Origin: a bacterium | Lineage (GTDB): Bacteria; Actinomycetota; Thermoleophilia; Solirubrobacterales; 70-9 | Assembly: GCA_023251935.1 (NCBI GenBank) | Contig: JAHEXV010000022.1 | Coordinates: forward strand, 1 to 34,958 | DNA: 34,958 bases | Reading direction: 5' to 3' | Shown here: one piece after another, positions 22,830-30,006 of the stretch | How positions within the stretch are numbered: the first letter of the stretch is position 1 | Layout: every line of letters starts with the position of its first letter | Program-made: the position numbers and the translations under genes | The notes under the pieces: generated by a model | Seen by the model: only the letters and a program-made list of their open reading frames with translations | Databases searched by the model: none | Told to the model about the DNA's origin: nothing

Positions 22830-23777
22830 GTGGCGGATCTCCCGGTGCTCGACGCGTCGGCCGTCCTGGCGGCCGTCAGCCCGACGCAGGCGATCGAGCG
22901 GACCCGTCTCGCGTTCGAGCGCCACGCACGTGGGGAGTGGGAGATGCCGGCCAAGGTCTACCTGGAGGCGCCCCCGAACGGTGACTTTCGCGCCATGCCC
23001 GCGAGGGGCGACGGCTTCGCCCTGCTCAAGTGGGTGACCTCCTTCCCGCGAAACCCCGAGCGCGGCCTGCCGGTTGTCGCCGGGGCGCTGCTGCTGTCGA
23101 GCGCCGAGACCGGCGAGCTGCTGGCGATCATCGACTGCGCCTCGATCACCTCGCTTCGGACCGGCGCCGGCGCGGCCCTCTCGGCCCAGGTCCTCGCCGC
23201 CGATCGGGCGAGCACCGCGGGGATCATCGGCTGTGGCGTCAATGGTGCCTGGGCGGCGCGCTGCCTGGCCGCCGCCGGCTACGGCCCGGGAGTCTGCGCC
23301 GATCGGCGAGCCGAAGCGGCGACGGCGCTCGCGGACGAGCTCGGCTGGAAGATGGGCGAGCGCTCGGAGGCCGCGAGGCAGGACGTCGTGGTCAGCGTCA
23401 CGCCCGGCGCCGAGCCCGTGATCCTGGCCGCCGACCTGCGCCCGGGACAGCATCTGGCGGCGCTCGGCGCGGACGCGGCGGGGAAGGCGGAGGTCGAGCT
23501 CGCCGCGGTTCGCCGCTGCCGTCTGTTCTGCGACGAGCGCGAGCAGGCGTCCGCCGGCGGCGAGCTGGCGAATGGGATCGGAGAAGGGGTCGTCTCCGCC
23601 GCCGAGCTGACCCAGCTCGGCGACGTGCTGATCGGTCGCGCCGCCGGGCGGGCTTCCTCCGAGGAGGTCACCCTCTTCGATTCAACCGGGCTCGCGATCC
23701 AGGACCTGGCGATCGCGATCGCTGTCTACGACGCGTGGCGCGACGGCGTCGTTGGGGGCCAATCGGTCACGTTTTGA
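22830..23777 (+). CDS. ornithine cyclodeaminase / mu-crystallin family protein, 315 aa
   Basis: An NAD(P)-binding enzyme of the ornithine cyclodeaminase/mu-crystallin family. Members include ornithine cyclodeaminase, alanine dehydrogenase and ketimine reductases. Visible parts are the N-terminal PVLDASAVLAAVSPTQAIER, the substrate region EMPAKVYLEAPPNGDFRAMP, and GLPVVAGALLLSSAETGELLAIIDCASITSLRTGA. The Rossmann loop is GIIGCGVNGAWAARCL (about 130-146), and the family's LFDSTGLAIQDLAIA stands near the end. The substrate cannot be decided. GTG at 22830 is the first codon after a 32-bp gap to the divergent epsilon-like gene. Its stop lies about 45 bp before palindrome A. Confidence 0.88.
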   Translation: MADLPVLDASAVLAAVSPTQAIERTRLAFERHARGEWEMPAKVYLEAPPNGDFRAMPARGDGFALLKWVTSFPRNPERGLPVVAGALLLSSAETGELLAIIDCASITSLRTGAGAALSAQVLAADRASTAGIIGCGVNGAWAARCLAAAGYGPGVCADRRAEAATALADELGWKMGERSEAARQDVVVSVTPGAEPVILAADLRPGQHLAALGADAAGKAEVELAAVRRCRLFCDEREQASAGGELANGIGEGVVSAAELTQLGDVLIGRAAGRASSEEVTLFDSTGLAIQDLAIAIAVYDAWRDGVVGGQSVTF

Positions 23778-23821
23778 GCTCCCCCACACGTCGGCACAGA
23801 CGTCGGGTGAGCGCCCGCGTC

Positions 23822-23860
23822 GGGTTACATCCCCACTCGTCACGGCGCGGGATCTAACCC
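23822..23860. repeat. 39-bp imperfect palindrome, copy A
   Basis: Arms GGGTTACATCC and GGATCTAACCC (one mismatch) around a 17-base centre containing GTCACGG. It overlaps the stop codon of the nuclease gene, so the element itself supplies the TAG. In direct comparison with the reverse complement of copy B, 29 of 39 positions agree. Confidence 0.75.
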
Positions 23861-24465
23861 GCCGCCCGGAGCAGTCTGAGGATGTCGCGGACAAGCCGGT
23901 CGGGATCGGATACCAGCCTTCGATGGGTGACCCGGATCACTCGCTGCCCCGACAGCTGTAGTCGCAGATCGCGTTCGCGGTCCCGCTCGAACGAGGAGCG
24001 GGTCCGATGATGAGCCCAGCCGTCCAGTTCGGCGACCAGTCCGCGATCGGGCCACGCACGGTCCACCTCATATCCGTCGATCACGACGTTCGTCGCCGGC
24101 ATCGGGATCGCGCGATCCCTGCAGAGCCTTAGAAACCGTCGTTCGAGCTGCGACCGGGTGACCCGCCCCGACGCCTGCTCCGCTCGCATCATTGCCCTCA
24201 GCCGACCGGTGCCGCGTCGGCTCCCCATCCGGTCGCAGAGGTTGGCCAGATCCGCGATCCGAAGCCGTCCCAGATGCTGTGCTTCGTCGAATGCTCGGCT
24301 CAGCTCCCAGTTCGCAACGGTGGCGGCGAGGTCGACGAGGGTGCGCGCCACCGTCGTCGCCGGAAGCCGATCCCTGGCTTCGCACGCTCCCTGATGGATG
24401 CCGACCTGGAGAAGCTGACGCCGCGCGACCACTGCGTGCTGTCGGGCGGCGAGGCGGGCGATCAC
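23854..24465 (-). CDS. DUF559/MTES_1575-type endonuclease-like protein, internally shortened, 203 aa
   Basis: The C-terminal half (about 105-200) is a Vsr-like PD-(D/E)XK nuclease: SQLERRFLRLC, GYEVDRAWPDRGLVAELDGW, RSSFERDRERDLRLQLSG and VIRVTHRRL, with the usual acidic and basic residues present. The N-terminus MIARLAARQHAVVARRQLL is the helix-turn-helix start of AbiEi-like proteins. Relatives are usually near 300 residues and carry about 90 more between that start and TTVARTLVDLAA. Here IHQGACEARDRLPA bridges the gap, so an in-frame deletion is likely. GTG at 24465. Copies A and B of a 39-bp palindrome sit at the gene's two ends. The target is unknown. Confidence 0.75.
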   Translation of the reverse strand: MIARLAARQHAVVARRQLLQVGIHQGACEARDRLPATTVARTLVDLAATVANWELSRAFDEAQHLGRLRIADLANLCDRMGSRRGTGRLRAMMRAEQASGRVTRSQLERRFLRLCRDRAIPMPATNVVIDGYEVDRAWPDRGLVAELDGWAHHRTRSSFERDRERDLRLQLSGQRVIRVTHRRLVSDPDRLVRDILRLLRAAG

Positions 24466-24496
24466 CCGGTTTGCGTGCTGCCGCCCGCGGCCGCGC

Positions 24497-24535
24497 GGGT
24501 TGGATCTTGGACCGTGACCGGGCTGGATGTAACCC
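24497..24535. repeat. 39-bp imperfect palindrome, copy B
   Basis: On the - strand it starts GGGTTACATCC, has GTCACGG at the same offset as copy A, and ends AGATCCAACCC. It is therefore in inverted orientation to copy A and lies 31 bases upstream of the nuclease GTG. Together they frame a 714-bp unit. Confidence 0.75.
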
Positions 24536-24562
24536 GCTGAGGTGATGGTGGCGAGTCTGAGG

Positions 24563-24649
24563 CTCGGCGCGCAACGCGCGTCATGTGGAGCGCGCCGAGA
24601 TGCCGACCGTTTCGTGTCGAAACCCGCGGGCGGGCCCTTGACGCCCGCC
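24563..24649. repeat. two perfect inverted repeats between palindromes B and C
   Basis: CTCGGCGCGC (24563-24572) pairs perfectly with GCGCGCCGAG (24590-24599). Further on, GGCGGGC (24629-24635) pairs with GCCCGCC (24643-24649). No gene is visible in 24536-24817 apart from these and palindrome C. The hairpins could be remains of element ends or transcription terminators for the carboxylase gene. Confidence 0.5.
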
Positions 24650-24652
24650 GCC

Positions 24653-24691
24653 AGGTTGCATCCAGCTCGCTGGACGAGCAGGATCTAACCC
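24653..24691. repeat. 39-bp palindrome, copy C
   Basis: Arms AGGTTGCATCC and GGATCTAACCC, with a perfect inner stem GCTCG-CTGGA-CGAGC. The last 11 bases are identical to copy A. It is the most hairpin-like of the three and lies 127 bp after the stop of the carboxylase gene. Confidence 0.75.
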
Positions 24692-24817
24692 GCTGGGTGG
24701 TGGCCGGCGTACCCAAACCGTTGGTGGTGTGCCCCCTACCCAGCCCTTTCGCAGCCGCCCGCGGCGAGCGCGCACGCCCTCTAACGAGGCGACCGCGGCG
24801 GCCCTGTCACACAGCGA

Positions 24818-26386
24818 CTACAGCGGGATGTTGCCGTGCTTTCGCTTCGGCTGCTCGACGCGCTTGGTCTGCAGCGTGCGCAGGGCGCGGATCAGCTTCG
24901 GGCGCGTCTGGTGGGGGACGATCACGTCGTCGATGTAGCCGCGCTCGGCCGCCGAGTAGGGGTTCGCGAAGCGGGCCTTGTAGTCGGTGATCAGCTTCTC
25001 GCGCCGCTCCTCAGGGGTCGGCGAGGTCTGGATGTCGCGCCGGAAGATGATGTTCACCGCGCCCTCCGGCCCCATCACCGCGACCTCCGAGGTCGGCCAG
25101 GCGAAGTTGAAGTCGGCGAGCATGTGCTTGGAGGCCATCACGTCGTAGGCGCCCCCGTAGGCCTTGCGGGTGACCACGGTCAGCTTCGGCACCGTCGCCT
25201 CGGTGAACGCGTAGAGGAGCTTCGCGCCGTGGCGGATGATCCCGCCCCACTCCTGCGAGGTCCCGGGTAGGAACCCGGGCACGTCGGTGAAGGTGACGAG
25301 CGGGATGTTGAAGGCGTCGCAGAAGCGCACGAAGCGGGCGCCCTTCACCGAGGAGTCGATGTCGAGCACCCCCGCCAGGTGGCGGGGCTGGTTGCCGACC
25401 ACGCCGACGGGATACCCGTCGAGGCGCGCGAGCCCGACGACGATGTTCTGCGCCCAGTGCTCGTGGACCTCGAAGAAGTCGCCGTCGTCGACCACGAGCG
25501 AGATCACGTCGCGCATGTCGTAGGGCTTCGAGGGGTCGTCGGGGACGACGGTGTCGAGCGCCTCGTCGGCGCGGTCGGGGTCGTCGTAGGGCTCCGTGCG
25601 GGGCGGCATCTCGAGGTTGTTGAGCGGCAGGAACGACATCAGGTAGCGCGCGTCCTCCAGGCACTGGTCCTCATCGTCGGCCGCGAAGTGCGCGACGCCC
25701 GACTTCGTGTTGTGGGTCATCGCCCCGCCCAGCTCCTCGAAGGTCGGCTCCTCGCCGGTCACCGTCTTGATCACGTCGGGGCCGGTGATGAACATGTGCG
25801 ACGTCTCCTTGACCATGAAGATGAAGTCGGTCATCGCGGGCGAGTAGACGGCCCCGCCCGCGCATGGCCCCATGATCAGGCTGATCTGCGGGATCACCCC
25901 CGAGCACTGGACGTTGCGCACGAACACGTCGCCGTAGGCGCCGAGCGAGACGACCCCCTCCTGGATCCGCGCCCCGCCGGAGTCGTTGATGCCGATCACG
26001 GGGGCGCCGATCTTCGCCGCCAGGTCCATGATCTTGCACATCTTCTCGGCCATCACCTCGCCGAGCGAGCCACCGAAGACGGTGAAGTCCTGCGAAAACA
26101 CGGCGACCGGCCGCCCGTCGATCGTCCCCCAGCCGGTCACCACCGCGTCGCCCCAGGGTCGGCGCTTCTGCATCTCGAACTCGTAGGTCCGGTGACGGAC
26201 GAAGGTGTCGAGCTCCTCGAACGACCCCGGGTCGAGCAGCTTCTCGACCCGCTCGCGGGCCGTCAGCTTGCCCTTCTCGTGCTGCTTTTCGACCGCCTCC
26301 GACGACGCCGAGTGGATCGCCTGCTCGCGCAGCTCCCTCAGGTAGGCGAGCTTCTCCTCGTGGGTCTCCGGAAACTTCTCGCGCAC
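24818..26386 (-). CDS. pccB: propionyl-CoA carboxylase beta subunit (carboxyltransferase), 522 aa
   Basis: Transfers carboxyl from biotin to propionyl-CoA, giving methylmalonyl-CoA. Two crotonase-like halves are visible. The N-terminal half has [21 protein letters not shown] (about 38-58), [13 protein letters not shown] and [18 protein letters not shown]. The C-terminal half has [39 protein letters not shown] and [13 protein letters not shown]. Asp415 in AYDVM corresponds to the residue that favours propionyl-CoA in Streptomyces PccB. The end KRKHGNIPL is typical. GTG at 26386. The alpha (biotin) subunit is not in the window. The methylmalonyl-CoA mutase gene 1.8 kb upstream would use the product. 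Confidence 0.95.
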   Translation of the reverse strand: MREKFPETHEEKLAYLRELREQAIHSASSEAVEKQHEKGKLTARERVEKLLDPGSFEELDTFVRHRTYEFEMQKRRPWGDAVVTGWGTIDGRPVAVFSQDFTVFGGSLGEVMAEKMCKIMDLAAKIGAPVIGINDSGGARIQEGVVSLGAYGDVFVRNVQCSGVIPQISLIMGPCAGGAVYSPAMTDFIFMVKETSHMFITGPDVIKTVTGEEPTFEELGGAMTHNTKSGVAHFAADDEDQCLEDARYLMSFLPLNNLEMPPRTEPYDDPDRADEALDTVVPDDPSKPYDMRDVISLVVDDGDFFEVHEHWAQNIVVGLARLDGYPVGVVGNQPRHLAGVLDIDSSVKGARFVRFCDAFNIPLVTFTDVPGFLPGTSQEWGGIIRHGAKLLYAFTEATVPKLTVVTRKAYGGAYDVMASKHMLADFNFAWPTSEVAVMGPEGAVNIIFRRDIQTSPTPEERREKLITDYKARFANPYSAAERGYIDDVIVPHQTRPKLIRALRTLQTKRVEQPKRKHGNIPL

Positions 26387-26453
26387 GACCGGCCGATTCT
26401 ATGCGGGAGGCGGGGCCGCCCGGGTCGATCCGCCGTGGCAGTCCCCCGGCTCT

Positions 26454-27062
26454 CTAGTTGACGAACCCGATCTGAGCTGCGAACGGCTCGACGGTCGCGC
26501 AGTTCACGAGCTCCAAGTAGTAGTAGTAGCGACTGTTGTCGACGGTCGCGCCCTTGATCGTGGCGTCTGTGAACTTGCGCATCGTATTGAGGACGGCTCC
26601 CTGGCTCTGCGCGTGCGCCATGACCGTGTAGCCCTTGAACTGCGGGCTCAGCCCCCGCTCGATCCGCTTGCGGATCAAGAACACGTGGGCACCGTCGTCG
26701 CCGTCGTTGTCATTGACGAACAGGGTCAGCTGCTTGACCTTCGCGCCCTGGGCGAGCTGGACCGGGTTCAGGAAGCTTCCCTTCTTCGCATTCAGGTCGC
26801 CTTTGTTCTCGGAAGGCGGTTGCGAGGCCTGAAAGCCCGCCACGCAGACGGAGTCGCCGTTGTTGTTGTGCGTGGACTCCTCCACGGGAGTGAAGGCGGC
26901 GAGGGCGTGGTCCTGGTATTTGACTCCGCCCGCCGCGGTGACCTGAGAGGCGATCACCCAGGCGAGCACCGCCACGGCGACGAAGCCGAAGCCGGCGAGC
27001 ATCAAGGCCCGTAGGCTCCTCCTCTCGAGTGCTTGCCTTACCCCCGGCACGGCCCCGATCAT
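26454..27062 (-). CDS. secreted or membrane-anchored hypothetical protein, 202 aa
   Basis: ATG at 27062. One hydrophobic segment (about 19-40, ALMLAGFGFVAVAVLAWVIA) after an arginine-rich start acts as an uncleaved anchor or signal. The rest is polar and beta-rich (VKQLTLFVNDNDGDDGAHVF, GFQASQPPSEN) with two cysteines, which could form a disulfide outside the cell. Four tyrosines in a row (SRYYYYLEL) are encoded by a short TAC run. I do not recognise the family. It uses AT-ending codons more often than its neighbours. Nothing links it to the carboxylase gene downstream except orientation. Confidence 0.65.
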   Translation of the reverse strand: MIGAVPGVRQALERRSLRALMLAGFGFVAVAVLAWVIASQVTAAGGVKYQDHALAAFTPVEESTHNNNGDSVCVAGFQASQPPSENKGDLNAKKGSFLNPVQLAQGAKVKQLTLFVNDNDGDDGAHVFLIRKRIERGLSPQFKGYTVMAHAQSQGAVLNTMRKFTDATIKGATVDNSRYYYYLELVNCATVEPFAAQIGFVN

Positions 27063-27128
27063 AACCCCGATCCCATGCGGCTCAAAGTCGCCGCAGGGGT
27101 GGCCGCGGACCCCCCCAACGAGCCGTGC

Positions 27129-27782
27129 TCACCCGCCTGCCGAGGCGGCGCGGTCCACGATCGCGGACATCGCCTCGACCACCCGCGGATCGAGCTCGCT
27201 GCCGGCCCGGGCGCGGAGCTCGGCGATCGTCGCCTGGGCCCGCGGCTGGCCGGTGCTTCCCCGCCCCGTCAGCTGTGAGTCGCAGGCGCAGGCGACCCGG
27301 ATGATCCGGCCCTCGAGCGGGATCCCCTCTCCGGCCAGGCCCCACGCGCCGGTGCCGTCGAAGCGCTCGCCGGCGGCGCCGATCCACCCGCACGCCTGGT
27401 CCGGAATCGCGGCCCCCGCGGCGAGCCGGGCGCCGAAGGCGGGGTGGGAGTCGAGCACGCCCGCCTCCTGCGGGCCAAGCTCCTCCCGCGGGCGGCCGAG
27501 CACCCCCGCCGGCAGGTAGACCATTCCGATCTCGTGCAGCCTGGCGGCCTCCCGCACGATCTCGGCGTGCGGCCGATCGGGGTTCAGCTCGGCGGACAAG
27601 GCGAACGCGTAGGCGGCCGTTCCGTCGGCGTGGTCGCGCGAGCCCGGCAGGTGACGCTCGAGGGCGTCGAGCAGGGTCGCCCCCCGCGCCCTGACCAGCG
27701 TCGCGAGGCTCACCTCGGGCCCCGGCCCGGCCGGACCGTCACCCGGCGGCGATTCGACGCCGCCCCGGGGATCCAAGCTCAT
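27129..27782 (-). CDS. degenerate HD-GYP-like protein, 217 aa
   Basis: The fold pattern of HD-GYP phosphodiesterases (cyclic di-GMP breakdown) is clear, but key residues are changed. The HD pair reads LHEIGM (about 82-87) instead of LHDIGK. SHPAFGA (112-118) is kept. The HHExxDGxGYP block reads GAAGERFDGTGAW (about 135-147), and GRIIRVACACD follows. With the metal-binding HD aspartate and HH pair gone, catalysis is unlikely, and a binding or regulatory role is more plausible. ATG at 27782 lies 44 bp inside the preceding gene. The earlier in-frame start is arginine-rich and out of keeping with the family. Confidence 0.68.
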   Translation of the reverse strand: MSLDPRGGVESPPGDGPAGPGPEVSLATLVRARGATLLDALERHLPGSRDHADGTAAYAFALSAELNPDRPHAEIVREAARLHEIGMVYLPAGVLGRPREELGPQEAGVLDSHPAFGARLAAGAAIPDQACGWIGAAGERFDGTGAWGLAGEGIPLEGRIIRVACACDSQLTGRGSTGQPRAQATIAELRARAGSELDPRVVEAMSAIVDRAASAGG

Positions 27783-28086
27783 CGAGCAGTCGCTCCAGCG
27801 CCGCGTCGGCGCCGGCCCGGTCGAGCCGCGATTGCTGGGCGGTGATCGAGACCGCCGTCCCGAAGCCCTTCTCGGCCAGCTCGAGCGCAATCCGGGCGTC
27901 CCCGCCGCCGGGGACGGCCGCGCGCCAGGCGAGCAGGCGCTCCGGCTCGCGGTCGGTCACCTCGACCCCGACCGGCCGTCCGCCCACCAGGCCGGCCACC
28001 CACGCCTCCATGCGGGCGCGATCGTCCGCCAGCTCCCAGAGCTCGGGCGCGGATTTGACCAGCGTCCGCTTCACCTTCGATTCCAT
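27739..28086 (-). CDS. small SRPBCC-like hypothetical protein, 115 aa
   Basis: ATG at 28086. The pattern VKRTLVKSAPELWELADDRARMEAW followed by EPERLLAWRAAVPGGGDARIALELAEKGFGTAVSITAQ recalls the strand-helix layout of the SRPBCC (polyketide cyclase/AHSA1) fold, with the C-terminal helix DAALERLLDELG. It is shorter than usual for that fold, so part may be missing or the match coincidental. No function is assigned. It overlaps the HD-GYP-like gene by 44 bp and follows the mutase gene on its other side, so the three may be one transcript. Confidence 0.6.
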   Translation of the reverse strand: MESKVKRTLVKSAPELWELADDRARMEAWVAGLVGGRPVGVEVTDREPERLLAWRAAVPGGGDARIALELAEKGFGTAVSITAQQSRLDRAGADAALERLLDELGSPGRRRIAAG

Positions 28087-28143
28087 CGTCCCGGGCTTCG
28101 GCCATCCGCGACCGACTCCTTCCCGAGCGGTGGGCGCCCGCGC

Positions 28144-29856
28144 CTAGAAGAACGCCCCGCCCTTGTACTCACCGAACACGTCGCGCATCGCGCCGCACAC
28201 CTCGCCGATCGAGGCTCCGTCGCGCAGGGCCGCCTTGATCGGGTGCAGGAGGTTGCCCTCGCCGCCGGCGACCTGGCGAAGCGCCTCCAACCTGGCGGCG
28301 ACGGCGTCGGGGTCGCGAGCCTCCTTGAAGGCGGTCAGGCGCTCGACCTGTCGCCGCTCGGTCTCGGGGTCGATCTTCAGGATCTCGACATCGTCGACCT
28401 CCTCGGTGACGTACTTGTTGACCCCGACGATGATGTCCTGGCCGCTTCGGTAACGCTCGTGGTAGGAGGCGGCTGACTCCTCGATCTCGCGCTGGATGAA
28501 CTCGAGCGCCTCGACCGAGCCGCCCAGCTGCTCGACCTTGTCGATCAGCTCCCAGGCCCGCGTCTCGATCTCGTCGGTCAGCGACTCGATGAAGTAGGAG
28601 CCCGCGAACGGATCGGCGGTGTCGGCCGCCCCGGACTCATGGGCGAGCACCTGCTGGGTCCGAAGCGCGATCCTCGCCGACCGCTCGGTCGGCAGCGCCA
28701 GGGCCTCGTCGAAGCCGTTCGTATGGAGCGATTGGGTGCCGCCGGTCACCGCGGCGAAGCCCTGGAGGGCGACCCGGATGATGTTGACCTCGGGCTGCTG
28801 CGCTTGGAGCGTCACCCCGCCGGTCTGGGTGTGGAATCGGATCGTCTGCGAGCGCTCGTCCTTGGCGCCGAAGCGCTCCCGCATGATCCGCGCCCACATC
28901 CGCCGCGCGGCACGGAACTTGGCGATCTCCTGGAAGACGTTGTTGTGGCAGTTGAAGAAGAAGGCGAGCCGGGGGCCGAACTCGTCGACCCCGAGACCGC
29001 GCTCCAGGGCGGCGTTGACGTAGGCGATCGCATTGGAAAGCGTGAATGCCACTTCTTGGACGGCAGAACACCCCTTCTCGCGGATGTGGTAGCCGGAGAT
29101 CGAGATCGTGTTCCACTTCGGCACCTGCTCGCTGCAGTACTCGAAGATGTCCGTGGTCAACCGCATCGTCGCCTCGGGCGGGTAGATGTAGTTGCCTCGC
29201 GCCACGTACTCCTTGAGCACGTCGTTCTGGACCGTGCCGCGGAGCTTCTCCGCCGGCACGCCCTGCTCCTCGCCGACCAACTCGTAGAGCAGCAGCAGGA
29301 TCGCGGCCGGGGCGTTGATCGTCATCGAGGTCGAGACCTCGTCGAGCGGGATCTTCTCGAAGCAGATCCGCATGTCCTCGATCGTGTCGATCGCCACCCC
29401 GGTGCGGCCGACCTCACCGGCGCACAGCGGCTCGTCCGAGTCGCGACCCAGCTGGGTGGGCAAGTCGAACGCCATCGACAGCCCGGTCGAGCCGTGCTCG
29501 ATCAGGTAGCGGTAGCGGCGATTGGTCTCCTCGGCAGTGGCGTAGCCCGCGTACTGGCGCATCGTCCACAGCCGGTCGCGGTACATCCCCGAGTGGATGC
29601 CGCGGGTGAACGGATACTCGCCCGGCGTCCCGAGCCGCTGCTCGAGGCCGGGTCCGACGTCATCCGGGTCATACAGGCGCCTGACCTCGATTCCCGAGTC
29701 GGTGAACCGGCGCTCGTCGTCGGGCCCGACCGCGGGGGCGATGTAGCGGTTGAGGTCGTCCGCGACGCTTCGTTCCTGCTCGTCGGGCCGGCCGTCGTCC
29801 CCGGCCCGGCCGTTGGCCGATTCGCGTGCGGACTTCTCGCTCGGACGAGTCGCCAT
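28144..29856 (-). CDS. methylmalonyl-CoA mutase, large (catalytic) subunit, 570 aa
   Basis: Interconverts methylmalonyl-CoA and succinyl-CoA with adenosylcobalamin. This chain is the TIM-barrel catalytic part only. It ends DVFGEYKGGAFF and has no DxHxxG cobalamin-binding domain, so a separate small subunit gene must be elsewhere. The motifs LWTMRQYAGYATAEETN (Tyr102) and VLKEYVARGNYIYPPEA (Arg220) carry the Tyr/Arg pair typical of methylmalonyl-CoA mutase. Isobutyryl- and 2-hydroxyisobutyryl-CoA mutases have other residues at these sites. ATG at 29856 starts before an acidic, disordered leader of about 30 residues. It would complete the propionyl-CoA route begun by the carboxylase. Confidence 0.92.
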   Translation of the reverse strand: MATRPSEKSARESANGRAGDDGRPDEQERSVADDLNRYIAPAVGPDDERRFTDSGIEVRRLYDPDDVGPGLEQRLGTPGEYPFTRGIHSGMYRDRLWTMRQYAGYATAEETNRRYRYLIEHGSTGLSMAFDLPTQLGRDSDEPLCAGEVGRTGVAIDTIEDMRICFEKIPLDEVSTSMTINAPAAILLLLYELVGEEQGVPAEKLRGTVQNDVLKEYVARGNYIYPPEATMRLTTDIFEYCSEQVPKWNTISISGYHIREKGCSAVQEVAFTLSNAIAYVNAALERGLGVDEFGPRLAFFFNCHNNVFQEIAKFRAARRMWARIMRERFGAKDERSQTIRFHTQTGGVTLQAQQPEVNIIRVALQGFAAVTGGTQSLHTNGFDEALALPTERSARIALRTQQVLAHESGAADTADPFAGSYFIESLTDEIETRAWELIDKVEQLGGSVEALEFIQREIEESAASYHERYRSGQDIIVGVNKYVTEEVDDVEILKIDPETERRQVERLTAFKEARDPDAVAARLEALRQVAGGEGNLLHPIKAALRDGASIGEVCGAMRDVFGEYKGGAFF

Positions 29857-29967
29857 CCACCGCCAAGGATACGGCGGCGAGCTGGGCCACGTGGGACCCG
29901 CCGGCCGCGCCGGGGCCGGGGGTTGTGGCCACTCCGCGGCTGGGTAGGGGAACGGCAATCTGGCTCG

Positions 29968-30006
29968 CTGAAGCCTTTGGGCCCTATGGGGTACCAAAGG
30001 CTTCAG
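29968..30006. terminator. perfect 13-bp inverted repeat at the end of the glycosyltransferase gene
   Basis: CTGAAGCCTTTGG (29968-29980) and CCAAAGGCTTCAG (29994-30006) pair perfectly around a 13-base loop that contains the stop codon of the glycosyltransferase gene. It has no T-run, yet its strength and place suit a terminator or an attenuator between that gene and the mutase gene on the same strand. Confidence 0.55.

Noticed and set aside
24462-24775. Small frames upstream of the nuclease gene
   Set aside because: They read through the palindromes and hairpins, are arginine/serine-rich and have no ribosome site.
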